Assembly (NCBI GenBank): GCA_029531795.1 | Contig: JAPEIS010000001.1 | Location: forward strand, 3,162,001 to 3,226,000 | Length of the DNA: 64,000 bases | Direction: 5' to 3' | Source: Sclerotinia nivalis | Taxonomy: Eukaryota > Ascomycota > Leotiomycetes > Helotiales > Sclerotiniaceae | The notes under the pieces: model-generated | What the model was told of the DNA's origin: nothing | Seen by the model: only the letters and a program-made list of their open reading frames with translations | The model's database searches: none | Program-made: the position numbers and the translations under genes | Part shown: in pieces, positions 1 through 9,675 of the stretch | Position numbering within the stretch: position 1 is the first letter of the stretch | How the letters are laid out: the number at the start of each line of letters is the position of its first letter

Positions 1-793
1 GGAGTTTGAAAAGGGTAGAGTCCAGGCTTTTGAGCCTCAACTGTCCTGTAGTGTATTGTTGTTCTGTTTCCCAGGGGATTTCGGTTATGAGTGGGAAGTG
101 GTCCGATGTGATGTCCAGATGGGTTGCCACCTTTGTATTGAGTCCCATTTGAGTTAGTACATTGGAACCGAAGGTTAGGTCTAGGATATTGCCAGCTGTG
201 TATGTAGGTTTGTCAATCTCAGATGAGAAGGTCAGTTGTAAACTGTCCAATTATTTGGTAAAGGGGGAGGCTCTTGAAAAGTGGGTGCCCTTGTAGGAAG
301 GTTGCCAAAAAGGATGTAACAAATTAAAGTTTCCGTATAGAAATGTATTTCCTGTAAAGAAAGTGTTTAGAATATTTATAAAAATCTGAATAGTTAATTG
401 TGTTTGGGTTGAAGTTCCACGGGGGGAGTTATATATATTAATAATATTGATTTTGTGATTGAGTTTGTTTTCTAGTTGGAGGAAAAGTATATTCGAAAGG
501 GAGTGTGGATCTTCAATGAGAGGTTTGATTTGAATGATGGGGATGTCTAATTCTTTGCGAATATATGAGATCATTCTAGGACGTTCGCTTTCTTCCCAAT
601 TGTCTATAGGAGAGTAGCACTGATATATTGGGTGCCATTTGATTAACCGACGGGAAAGGTCTTGTGATATATATAATTCCTGTATAAGGATAATGTCGAT
701 ATTTTTATTGTATACTATTGAAAGTATTATTTCGTATGTAGTTGTACTTCTACCTGTATTAATTTGAAAAATGGAAATATATTGTTTACTCAT
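1..793 (-). pseudogene. Endonuclease/exonuclease/phosphatase (APE) domain, start of ORF2 of LINE element A
   Basis: Starting from an ATG at 793, the minus strand encodes an EEP-fold endonuclease: ISIFQINTGRS, then IDIILIQELYIS (QE is the catalytic Glu motif), then the DNW..RPRMISY block, then INIINIYNSPRG. A stop lies near 251-253, after which the same frame continues with GNILDLTF and TSDHFPLIT (the SDH motif near the end of this fold). This enzyme nicks target DNA for target-primed reverse transcription. The copy is broken and truncated by the window edge. Related stops and sequence in element B support a shared family. Confidence 0.8.
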
Positions 794-835
794 TATTGTA
801 CGAATTAAAAAATTCAATCGCCTTTGGGGTAGCAA

Positions 836-1905
836 ATCTGGTGGAGCGGGTCGTAGATGGAGGTGCTCTCAAGGAGGGTTGTAAGGGAAGGGTGTAAGAT
901 CTAAAGGGGGTAGATTCTTCTGCTGTAATGTTTATATCGTCGGTTGATTTAGGGGTTGTTGTTGTTTTTGATACCGAAATATATTCAGCTTTGTTTCGAG
1001 TATTGCTTATAGCAAGGCTTGCTGTTCTTTTGATTTCACTTTTTTGTTCTTTAGTGAAGCTTTTCCCTTGATTAGCATAAAAGGGGCATTTTTTGTTATC
1101 TACTGTATATAAGCCGTGGCAGTGTAAACAACGAAATGGACAGGCATGTTTGCCTTGTGTATTGCATCTATTCGAATGTTTGTACTCCTTGTAATCTGTA
1201 GCGCCGCAAAGGCGGCATTTGTTGGCTTTGGTACAGCTTTTTTCGTTATACTAGTTCCAGCATTTGCTGCATTGGATGATCTTGTACTTTCGGACCATTG
1301 GTCGGGCAATGGTTGTATATCCGAAAATATGTAAGGTTTTCGGGATTTGTTCCATTTTGATGTTGTATAGAAAGTTGACGAACCAATCGTAGATCGAGTT
1401 GGACTTGTCTGCTTTGTTGTTTGGTATTTCTGCTACTGAAAGTAGAGTGATGTGTGTTAGTTCCTTAATGGTTGTGGATAGCATTTCTGGTGCTACGTTG
1501 TCGACCGTGTATTGATTGTCTTCGAAGTACCCAATTCGTCTGGGGACGTTGGAGACCCAGTATGAGAGCCATTGTATGTTTCGTTCTACTCGTACTTTCT
1601 TGGCCGGAGAGTCAAAGTAGGTACGGATAGTCTGTATTTGAGATTCCAGTATATTGATGGAGTCTGATTTGTAAGGACAAAATGCAAGTCCTGACTTTGT
1701 GTATTGCACTTCTTTAAGGGCTGCATTATATACTCCTAGTTGATTCTTGAGGCTGGTGTAGATAGCGTAAATATACATGTCCTTCGTCGGATGGTTGGAT
1801 GGGAGTCGGACGAAGAGTCTATTATCCTCGTCGTTTCTTCGGATGTTCTTGTCTTTTGTAGCCGAGGACTTGTCCTTGGGTTTTTCAAGGTGGTTGTAGT
1901 GTGTG
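836..1905 (-). pseudogene. Gag-like ORF1 of LINE element A with zinc knuckles
   Basis: The minus frame opens at about 1905 and reads through RLFVRLPSNHP (about 1785-1817) and QWLSYWVSNVPRRIG, both typical of Tad1-type ORF1 proteins. It then reaches a cysteine cluster at about 1060-1275 (CSKCWN, CRLCG, CPFRCLHCHG) that looks like two or three CCHC zinc knuckles for RNA binding. One in-frame TAG at 1251-1253 breaks the frame just after CSKCWN and the same frame resumes; it can come from CAG by C to T change. Past the knuckles the frame becomes low-complexity Ser/Thr-rich sequence. The exact ORF1 start and stop are not fixed. Confidence 0.7.
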
Positions 1906-2330
1906 TGTGTGTGTGATATTTTTCGTCCGAGGCTCTGTGCGAAGCATAGGCCTCAAATTCCCAATTGGGATAAAGGACGTCAGGGGAGGAAGGCCCCTGG
2001 GTTTCTAATTAGCTAATCTAAATTTACTAGTATTATATATACTAAATGCTTCAGCAGGGTTTATATAATTGCTGTTGTGTATTGAGTTAATCCTTTGGGT
2101 AGATATTTCAGCTGTCCTTTATAATACAGTTAGATCCCTTGATTCTTGATCTTCTCTCTTTCGTTATTGCAATCGAACTTTTTAATGTGATTTTGTTAAT
2201 ATAAAGATTTTTTTTTTTTTTTTTAAGTTTATACAAATTCAATCTTTCCGAACCAAAACCCAACGCTTTATACAAAGAAAATCCAAAAATAATATAAAAT
2301 AAAAATAAAAATAAAAATCAAAGCAATTTT

Positions 2331-5300
2331 TCAATCAATAAATTGTATAGGGAATCGTGGATATATATCCTGATAGAATTTTGTAGATTTGAGCCAAATT
2401 GCTAGTTTCGCTGTTCCTTCTATGCTTCCCAAAAGATAGGGGATGGTTTCAGATGGTGGTAACTTTGAAAGGGTTTTTTGAGCATTTCCAATTTTACAAA
2501 AGTAAAAATGAAGAGGGGATTTTCTTTTCCTATATGAGTATAGCATATAAGCATCTTCGTGATTGAAGCGGTCGTGATACGCTGCGAAATCGCTGTGTTG
2601 AGATCTGGCTGCTAGGATATATCCTAGTATCGTTCGATCAAAAGAAAGCATAATCGATTTGTTATTGTAAATTATAAAAAGATCATTATAGCTTAATGAT
2701 GCTATGATTGTCCATAACTTTGATCTTGCTAATTTAGCATTCGATTTAGCGATCCTTTTCAAAGAGGCAAGAATGCAAATAGGATCAGATAGGGATGGGA
2801 GTGCTGCTCCCTCTTTAGCTGCTTTGTCCGCTGCTTCATTTCCGGGGATATTTAGATGCCCAGGAACCCATCGGATTCGAATTGAACCAGGGCGGGTATG
2901 TGGCAAGCGGGGCCTGAGAGGCCAAGCTGTAGCTAGTTCGCAGAATTCTTCAAATACAAATTGAGAGGATCCAGTGGAATGAGAGCCTAATCGCATAGCA
3001 ACCTTTAGATTATCCAAGAAAACCCAGAGGTCTGTAGCGAACCTAGTTGAGGGTAGCTGTATTGCTGCTTGAGCATCTTTCAAAGCTGCAGCTACTTCGG
3101 CATCGAAGACTTCAGCATTACAACCTAGTGAGAAAGTCTGTCGATCCACTTGCAGATTGTATTGATAAATCACTGATCCACCTTCTGTAGCACCATCCAG
3201 AGCTTCGCTTTTCGAACCATCGGAGAAGACTTGCAAATCACTTTTTGGAATCGTAGATATAAACCTTTCGAAATCCTTAGCTGCTCGTTCCTTCGAACGA
3301 CCGAGAGGGCCACCGATCCGGGTTTCTGTGATAATATGTGGTTCTTTGTTCCTCCAAAGGGGAAGAGCAATTGGATTGATATATTCAGCTTTTGGAAGAG
3401 CTAGGATAATTCTTGAAAACCTTGATTCGGCAGTTCTGATACCAGCTTTAGCTAGGATGTTTTTGGTTCGGATTCGGAGGGAGTGTTTAAGGTCAAGCCG
3501 AGTTGTTCGGGCTGTGAAACTTTGGGATATCAGATTGAGCTCTATTTCAGGGGGCATTAGATTTGATTCCTTGTATAAGGCAGTAGTGTTAGTTGTACGG
3601 AATACGGGGAGGATTGTTCGAGCGCTAATTAGTACAATTTTATTCAAAAGCTTCAAATGTCCATCCATTTGATTCGAGATTGTGAGGTTTAGGCCTCGTT
3701 TCCTAGTTCGGCCAGGCCATCAGGTTTCGGCTGCAAAGTAGTATTTCTTCAGAATACAGACTGTAATCGCTCTTTGAAACAAAATTGATGGGATGCTTCG
3801 GGTTGTCCTTCCAAGCGAACGCACTGCATTCGCAATTGTGAGAGCCTTAGTTGAAAGGATCTGAACATGAAGTTTGAAACTCAGTTCTCTATCGAAGTAA
3901 ACCCCCAACTATCTCAATGGATTTGGTTTCTCCATTATTGAAAGATTTTCTATATGAATAATAGAGCTTTCGATATCTTTCCTGGAGTTTTTGAAGAAGT
4001 GAATCAGTTCAGACTTTTTAGGGTCGAAAGTGATTCCTTCAGATTTGCCCCAATTCAGAGTCTCCAGCATTTCAGATCGTAATTGATCATAATTAGATTG
4101 TAAACTTGAAGAAAAAGCTACTAATGCAATATCGTCTGCATATCCAAATCTTCGAATAGGATTGCCTAATCAAAACAAAGGAGCTATATAAAACATGAAA
4201 AGGATAGGCGAAATTGAAGAGCCTTGTAGCAAACCATATCCAATACTAGTATTGGGCCCTGTTTCGCCATCAAGCCGAATATGAATTGATCGATTTATAG
4301 AGAACGATTGAATCCATCGAACTAGATTATCAGGTCATTTTTGTTCTCTGAGTCGACGAACTAAGCGTCCTGGGAGAACAGTATCAAAAGCACCTTTGAT
4401 ATCCATAATTAATAAAGTAGCTTTAGAACCTGAATTCAAAGCCATTTCTATATCATGTGTAAAGCAAATTGTAAGATCGATTGATAAACGCAAAGAAAGT
4501 ACTCCGAATTGTTGTTTGGTTAGTACTTTGAGGGTTATAACAATCCAGGACATCTTCTTTGTAATCAAACGTTCGAGATCTTTTCCTAATACTGAGAGCA
4601 GAGCTATTGATCTATAAGATCTAGGATTTGTACGATCTGATTTGTTCGGTTTCGGAACGATGGCTACAATCGTTGATCGGAAGCATTTAGGATGGTGATC
4701 TATTTCGAGGCATTTTTGAAAGAGTTGTAAGATATATAATTCGATCAGTGGCTATACTAACTGTAGGATCTTGGTAGGGATCTCGTCTATTCCTGAAGCT
4801 GTATTATCTGTACGAAGGATAGCAGTTTGAATATCCTGAATTGTGATAGCAGGAAAGGCAATTGAACGAATGGAAATTGAAGGTGAATCAAATGGGATAT
4901 CGTTAACTTCAGCTGTATTGGTTAGCAGATTATTGATAAGTAGATCTCTTTTAGTTTGAATTGTTGTAGCAAGAGAATGATCTAAAGGATCTACTAAAGG
5001 AGGAATTCGATATGTTCCAGCTGATTGATGCCATTTTGTTATTTTAAAGATATCTTTTATTTCCTTAATTAAATCAAGCTTAAAGAGCCAGAATTCCTTT
5101 TTCGCTTTTTTGATAATCTTTCGAAGATTTTGTTTTGATTTTGAAGAATTGTTCGTTTGGTTTTCTTGAACAGCTGTCCGGCAGGTCTCGTTCCATTATG
5201 GTTGACCTGTATTTCGGCCGAATGATTTTTGAGCTGATCCTGTGTATGCTGATTGTAGAGCTTGAATGATATCTAAAATTAATTTATTAAGATCTGTGGT

Positions 5301-6080
5301 TGTATTTAAAGTTAGTAGATTTAGATTCAATAGATTCTTTGTTAATAAAATAGAGAAGAGTTTTTCGTCTAATGTATTGATTTGGAGTCTTTGAATCGGG
5401 TCCTGAAATCTTGTATTCCAATTCAAAGTTGTCAATAAGGATCGATGATCGGAAGTTGTATCCAAATGCAGTACAGAAGTTGTATTGGCTGTATATGATC
5501 CTGAAAGAAAAACTAAATCGAGAACGTTGTCCAAATTGTGGGTAGATTCACCGATTGTAGAAAGAAAATTGAAAGAATTTATATCTAGCCAGATTGTAAA
5601 AGATTCTGTAGAATTTGAATGTGAAGAACAAAAGGGATTCCATTTCGAATGATGAAGGTTTAGATCCCCTACAAGAAGTGTAGAATTTAAAATATTCGAA
5701 GGTAAATCAAAGAGAATTTGTATTATTTGATTTTCATTTGTACAATCTTTAAGAGTATTATAAATATTAATGATTGTAAGAATAGAACCAGTTAAAGATT
5801 GAATTTGTAAAAATAATAAATCCCGGAAGGATACAGACCGGAGCTGACTAACTCGAATGCCTGCATTTTTCCGGGTATAAGATATCATACGAGGCCGGGT
5901 TTCCTAGTTGTCGAGTGGTGTGAAAGTTTCATAAGCAAGATGGGATTTAGTGATTCGGCATGAGATATCTGAGAATATATAAGGTTCTTGAATCAGAATT
6001 ATATCAATACAAGAATCATTAGCTAAGGAAAATACTAATTTGTATAAAGTAGCGTTTTTAATTACATTAGCTTATAAAAT
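2331..6080 (-). pseudogene. ORF2 (endonuclease, reverse transcriptase, RNase H) of LINE element B
   Basis: One minus frame carries, in order: endonuclease (about 6080-5200; IDIILIQEPYI, RPRMISYTRK, TSDHRSLL); reverse transcriptase (about 5190-3720; ATLLIMDIKGAFD, LQGSSISPILFMFY, and the catalytic FGYADDIALVAF at about 4120-4160); and RNase H (3668-2331; FSDGSK, FDAEVAAAL, VFLDNLK, HLNIPGNEAADKAAKEG, with all four acidic residues kept). Stops are at 5904, 5196, 4752, 4335, 4170, 3909 and 3720 (lowest base of each codon), several directly before a kept Trp. The terminal 445-codon RNase H segment is uninterrupted. The start is approximate. Confidence 0.88.
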
Positions 6081-6108
6081 AGTCAATGGTTTAAAAGATA
6101 ATCTAGAA

Positions 6109-7602
6109 TTATACATTAAAAGGAATTAGAAGAAGAGAAACTTCTAATGTTATAAAACGATTAGAAAAATTAAAAGAAGATAATATCAATAAAAATAATA
6201 TCAAAAGAGTTCGGATTGGAGTTGAAGGAGTAATAGGTTCTTCTATAAGGGAATCGGCTTTTGGGGTTCGAGAACATTTTGTATTAGTACAAACTCTAAC
6301 CCTAGCTTCTTTTGAGGTTTTCTGAATAGCTTGTTTTTCCGATTTGCTTTTGGGGCCTTTGTGAGTAAGACGAAGGGGGCAATGTAGATCGTCTACAGGA
6401 TGGGGGCTTTTATAATGTAGACACCTCGCTGGATAAGCATAGATTGTATTGTATTGGGTTGAATGATTCTTTTCTGTATATTCGGTTGTGCTACAGATTC
6501 GGCATCTTTCTGGACGAGAGCAAGCTCGAGTATTGTACCATTGAAAGTATCGAGTACATTGGATTATCTTGGGTTTGAAGACGATTTGGGAAATGTTAAT
6601 TGTAGTTTCTAGAATCCGAAGGTTCTTGGGAAGGGCTGTATATTGCAAAGTTGGAAAACTCAAGAACCAAGTAGAATTATATAATCCGGATTCTTTGCTT
6701 TGTATAGATTCAATTGCTTGGATTGCTTATTGTCCTGTATTATCGATGATAACATCGAGTATAGTTTCCGATTCGATTGGGATGATGATCAATTATTGTA
6801 AGTCTCCCAAAGTTGTAACAATTCGTGGAATATAATTCAATCGATAGGTAATCTATGATTGTTGTCGTTCGATTTTGCAGATTTCGAATACTTTTTCGAT
6901 TATATTTGAAAGGTTTTCTAAAGCTGTTAAGTTCGCTAGAAAGTTTATATATAGTACGAACCCAGTATTTATTGTTTGGACTTCTTTCAAAAGTTTAGCA
7001 TCGTTTCCTAATTGTCCTTTCAATACACTAAGTACAACAAAGGAACTGGCTTTTCGAGCTGAATAATCGAATCCAATTCGAACAAAAAGGTGAGTATCAG
7101 TTTTGTATGAGATTTGAAATTGAGTTTTGGGTTGAGATCCGGTTTGGTTCCCAGTTTTTGGATTTGTAGATTGTATAATTGATAGTAAAGAAATCGTAGC
7201 CTTTTGAGTATAGATGGAATCCTTAAGATATTGAATTGTAGCAAAGGCTTTTATAGGTTTAACGATTTTAGACACGAATACTGATTGAAAAATTTGTATA
7301 TCAGGGCCAAGGAGATTGATAGAAATTTTGGTAGAAGGTTTGGTAGATCGAGAAAGATAAAATCCATTGATAAACACATCGAAATACTTGTTTGCTGTAA
7401 AAGAGATATCAGTATATAATACAATCAAGGGTTTTCGAAATCGAGCAGGAAGAACCCGAACTGCTTCGGTATTGAGATAGTCGTCCTATAGCGAAGCGAT
7501 GGGGCTAAAAATCTATTGATCTTCATTTGCTCTATTAATAGCAGTATTAACTGTATTAATGAAGACTTGGGAGAAGGAGGGGGTCGAGGAGACGGGAGGC
7601 AT
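6109..7602 (-). pseudogene. ORF1 (gag) of LINE element B
   Basis: The frame starts with ATG at 7602 (MPPVSSTPSF) and runs to about 6109. Stops lie at 7513-7515, 7486-7488, 6853-6855, 6793-6795 and 6727-6729, all in the same frame with coding sequence continuing on both sides. The block around 6853, reading S-stop-ITYRLNYIPRIV, aligns with SYWVSNVPRRIG in element A, so that stop sits where Trp is expected. A cysteine cluster at about 6400-6570 matches zinc knuckles, but two expected Cys positions read Tyr (CTRYFQW and RCLHYK), a change that G to A would cause. The product would bind element RNA if intact. Confidence 0.75.
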
Positions 7603-7739
7603 GGTGGCGGAAACGCGTCCGTACAGTGCCTGCCGGGGCTGAAAAGTTTCGTTTTTAAATCCTATAGATGATAAGAACGATCGATTGATCAATAAAACGC
7701 GATAATAAACGCGTTTTTCGAAAAATTCAATTCCAGAGG

Positions 7740-7998
7740 TGTTCAAGATGAAAGGTGATCATAGGAACAAACGAGCACAGACCATATTAGTATCAGATCA
7801 TGTGATGGAGCATTGGAGCTTCGAAGGCTCCCGACGCTCCTGGAGCATTGGAGCTTCGAGGGCTCCTAGGGCTCCCAAGTACGAAGGTCTATATAAGCAG
7901 GATGGATTCCTTTATTTGTAGAGCTTTATACTCAAGAACAATCATTAGTTTAAATACTATAGTTACTATACAATACAATCGTTATATTTTCATTCTCA
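7740..7998 (+). mobile_element. Probable solo LTR, copia-like
   Basis: The segment begins TGTTCAAGATG and ends TTTCATTCTCA, giving the usual TG...CA ends. It contains a GGAGC...GGCTCC palindrome-rich block (7808-7880) like a U3 region and a TATA-box-like TCTATATAAGCAGG at about 7887-7901 in plus orientation, followed by an AT-rich stretch. No matching target-site duplication is visible at the chosen ends (AGAGG against CCAAG) and no internal gag-pol sequence follows. The call rests on overall LTR layout and could be wrong in boundaries or class. It abuts the 5' end of LINE element B. Confidence 0.4.
7808..7880. repeat. Tandem GGAGCATTGGAGCTTCGA repeat with GGAGC/GCTCC inverted arms
   Basis: The phrase GGAGCATTGGAGCTTCGA occurs twice about 32 bp apart, each followed by an AGGCTCC or GGGCTCC arm. 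Each unit can fold as a small hairpin (GGAGC with GCTCC). It lies inside the probable LTR, in the place of a U3 region. Confidence 0.6.
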
Positions 7999-8445
7999 CC
8001 AAGCCCCTGTTTGATCTTTAGTAGAAATCACCACGGCCTTTCTATAAGTCCCTTGATCACTTCTTAGTGATAAAGGATTGTAGCGGCGTAACATCCTCGT
8101 AGTACAACAATAGATCAACCCTACATATACCTTTTCCCTCACCGTGATATTAGGGTTTTGCTCCGACACTCTAAATCCTCGAACCAGTCTACCCATTTCG
8201 TTCGATTATCAAAATAGATTCCTTTCCGATCTTCACAATCTTGAAAGAAGGCTTATAGAATCTCCTAACTCGATATCGTATCAATACTTGCAGATTGTGT
8301 TCGGGTAATTATAGAATAACTTGTATATAAGAATAATAACTAATTGTAAACTCTAAATTCAAACGTTTTAAATTCGTATAAACTATTCAAAAGACTTATC
8401 ACGGAGGCAGCAGACAGGATAACAGAAATCACTTTTATTGATAAG
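7999..8445. other. Unassigned AT-rich stretch between LTR and hairpin cluster
   Basis: No gene is recognisable. A 66-codon minus ORF (7996-8196) has no family resemblance I can name. The sequence is probably degraded transposon DNA, given what flanks it, but nothing in it proves that. Confidence 0.5.
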
Positions 8446-8856
8446 ACGTAGCTCGAAGAGCTACGTTTCTATAGAAGGAACGGTTCCTTAAACACATTTA
8501 TGTGTAGCGCTAGCCCCGACCGGGGCTAGCCTACACTTATCCGAGGTCCGACTCCTACGGGTCGGAACCCGAGCGGTCTCCGTATACCATATACGGGGAC
8601 CCCGTGACAAGACTCTTTATTTCAAAAACATTATAACTCAAAGGATTTCCAGACTTATAACTATAATAAATCACAAAGCTTATTACAAAAGAAAGAAGAA
8701 TTGATTTGATTAATCTTCTATTATATAGCCCGAAGGGCTATTTATATATCCCCTATGGAGCACTAGCACCCCCAATCGGGACGTCACCGGGGACCGAAGG
8801 TCCTCCGGTTTATGCCGTAGCTAGTCTGATCTTGGAACAGGCCTCCGGCCTGTTCC
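8446..8856. repeat. Cluster of at least eight GC-rich hairpins in AT-rich DNA
   Basis: Perfect or near-perfect inverted repeats with tiny loops follow one another. 8446-8466: 9-bp stem, GAA loop. 8475-8489: 6-bp stem, CGG loop. 8492-8505: 5-bp stem. 8502-8536: 6-bp outer plus 10-bp inner stem, AC loop. 8575-8601: 7-bp inner and 4-bp outer stem. 8725-8741: 7-bp stem, GAA loop. 8786-8809: 5+5-bp stem with one bulge, GAA loop. 8834-8856: 10-bp stem, TCC loop. An imperfect one lies at about 8544-8568. Stems differ in sequence but share a plan, and three share a C-GAA-G loop. GC clusters like this are known from some fungal mitochondrial DNAs, so a nuclear mitochondrial insert is possible, as are MITE-like units or a structured RNA. 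Confidence 0.85.
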
Positions 8857-9084
8857 GGTACCCTTATTTCTTCACAAATAGGCAATTGGAGAGCTAGAAA
8901 GAAACCTGAATTTATACTAAAACATATACTTAAACGGCTTATATAATGTCTAGTGTAAAGGGGCTTTACAATAAAGGAATAGGGTTTAATCTTCTAATCG
9001 AACGAATGCTTTGTAAAGTAGAAGCAGGGTAAAAAGTAGGAATGGGTTTTCTGTTCTTTCTTTCAAAAATGGGATCAGAATATA

Positions 9085-9675
9085 GTTCAAATATATTCTT
9101 CAAAGAAGAATATAAAGATTATAATCTGGGAAGGCTTTTGTAATACTGAAAAGAGCAATCTTTATATTATAAAGATTTTGAATCCAAAAAGTTTGGATAT
9201 AATACTAATTCATATTTGGAAATACTTGATACAGAAATCGAATCTATTTTCGAAGGATTGGATTTAAAGTATCAATTCATACAAGATAATACTTCTATAT
9301 ATATTACTCACAAAATAAAAGTATGATTTCGAAAAAGAGATATCCCACTAATTCAAGATTAACCTTTTTATAGCCCCGGTCTGAATCCTATAGAGCATAT
9401 TTGATAGTATCTAAAAGTATATGTTTTTGAGATGTTTCCTGATATTGTTACAAATAAAAGCATCTCAGAATATACTAGACAGAGATTGAAGAGTGTTTTA
9501 CAAGCAGTTTGGGATACATTGGATGATAGATTATTCGAAAAATTGAGGGCTAGTATATCGAATAGAATAAAGACCTGTATCGCAACTGATAGTTGACATA
9601 CTAAATATAACGGGAGAAACGCGAGAAAGGAAATGGCTTATATGTGCTGGGAATATAATATCTTTTTAGAATAAC
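9085..9675 (+). pseudogene. Decayed Tc1/mariner-type transposase, C-terminal half
   Basis: The plus frame reads FESKKFGYNTNSYLEIL, then FIQDNTSIYITHK (the second catalytic Asp of a DDE transposase), then YSPGLNPIEHI (the third acidic residue in the NPIE motif), then EMFPDI and a helical tail ending in HTKY. Stops occur where Tc1-family proteins have Trp: after HKIKV, before PFYSPG, twice after NPIEHI, and before HTKY. All can derive from TGG by G to A. The N-terminal DNA-binding half is not recognisable in 8857-9084. Terminal inverted repeats were not found. The protein would have cut and joined TA-flanked element ends. Confidence 0.8.

Larger units (their letters stand above)
1..1905 (-). 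mobile_element. LINE element A (Tad1-like non-LTR retrotransposon), 5' part, cut by window edge
   Basis: On the minus strand a gag-like ORF (about 1905 down to 836) is followed by an apurinic-type endonuclease ORF (793 down to 1) whose frame is still readable at base 1. The reverse transcriptase should therefore lie outside the window to the left. The order gag, then endonuclease, is that of I/Tad1-clade LINEs. The 5' boundary is uncertain: coding-like sequence fades near a (GT)n run at 1900-1915. Its endonuclease shares the motif pattern P-x-DNWE..RPRMISY-x-RK with element B, so the two are related but clearly different in sequence. In-frame stops show it is not functional. Confidence 0.8.
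2208..7739 (-). mobile_element. LINE element B (Tad1-like), near full length, inactivated
   Basis: A 17-T run at 2208-2224 is the poly(A) tail on the minus strand. Above it are a short 3' untranslated stretch with AAAAAT repeats (about 2290-2320), RNase H, reverse transcriptase, endonuclease and gag, reaching an ORF1 ATG at 7602. The 5' boundary is placed just before the LTR-like TG at 7740. About 5.5 kb matches the length of complete Tad1-type elements. At least twelve in-frame stops interrupt the two ORFs and all fit G:C to A:T change, as expected of RIP. The element cannot move itself. Confidence 0.85.
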
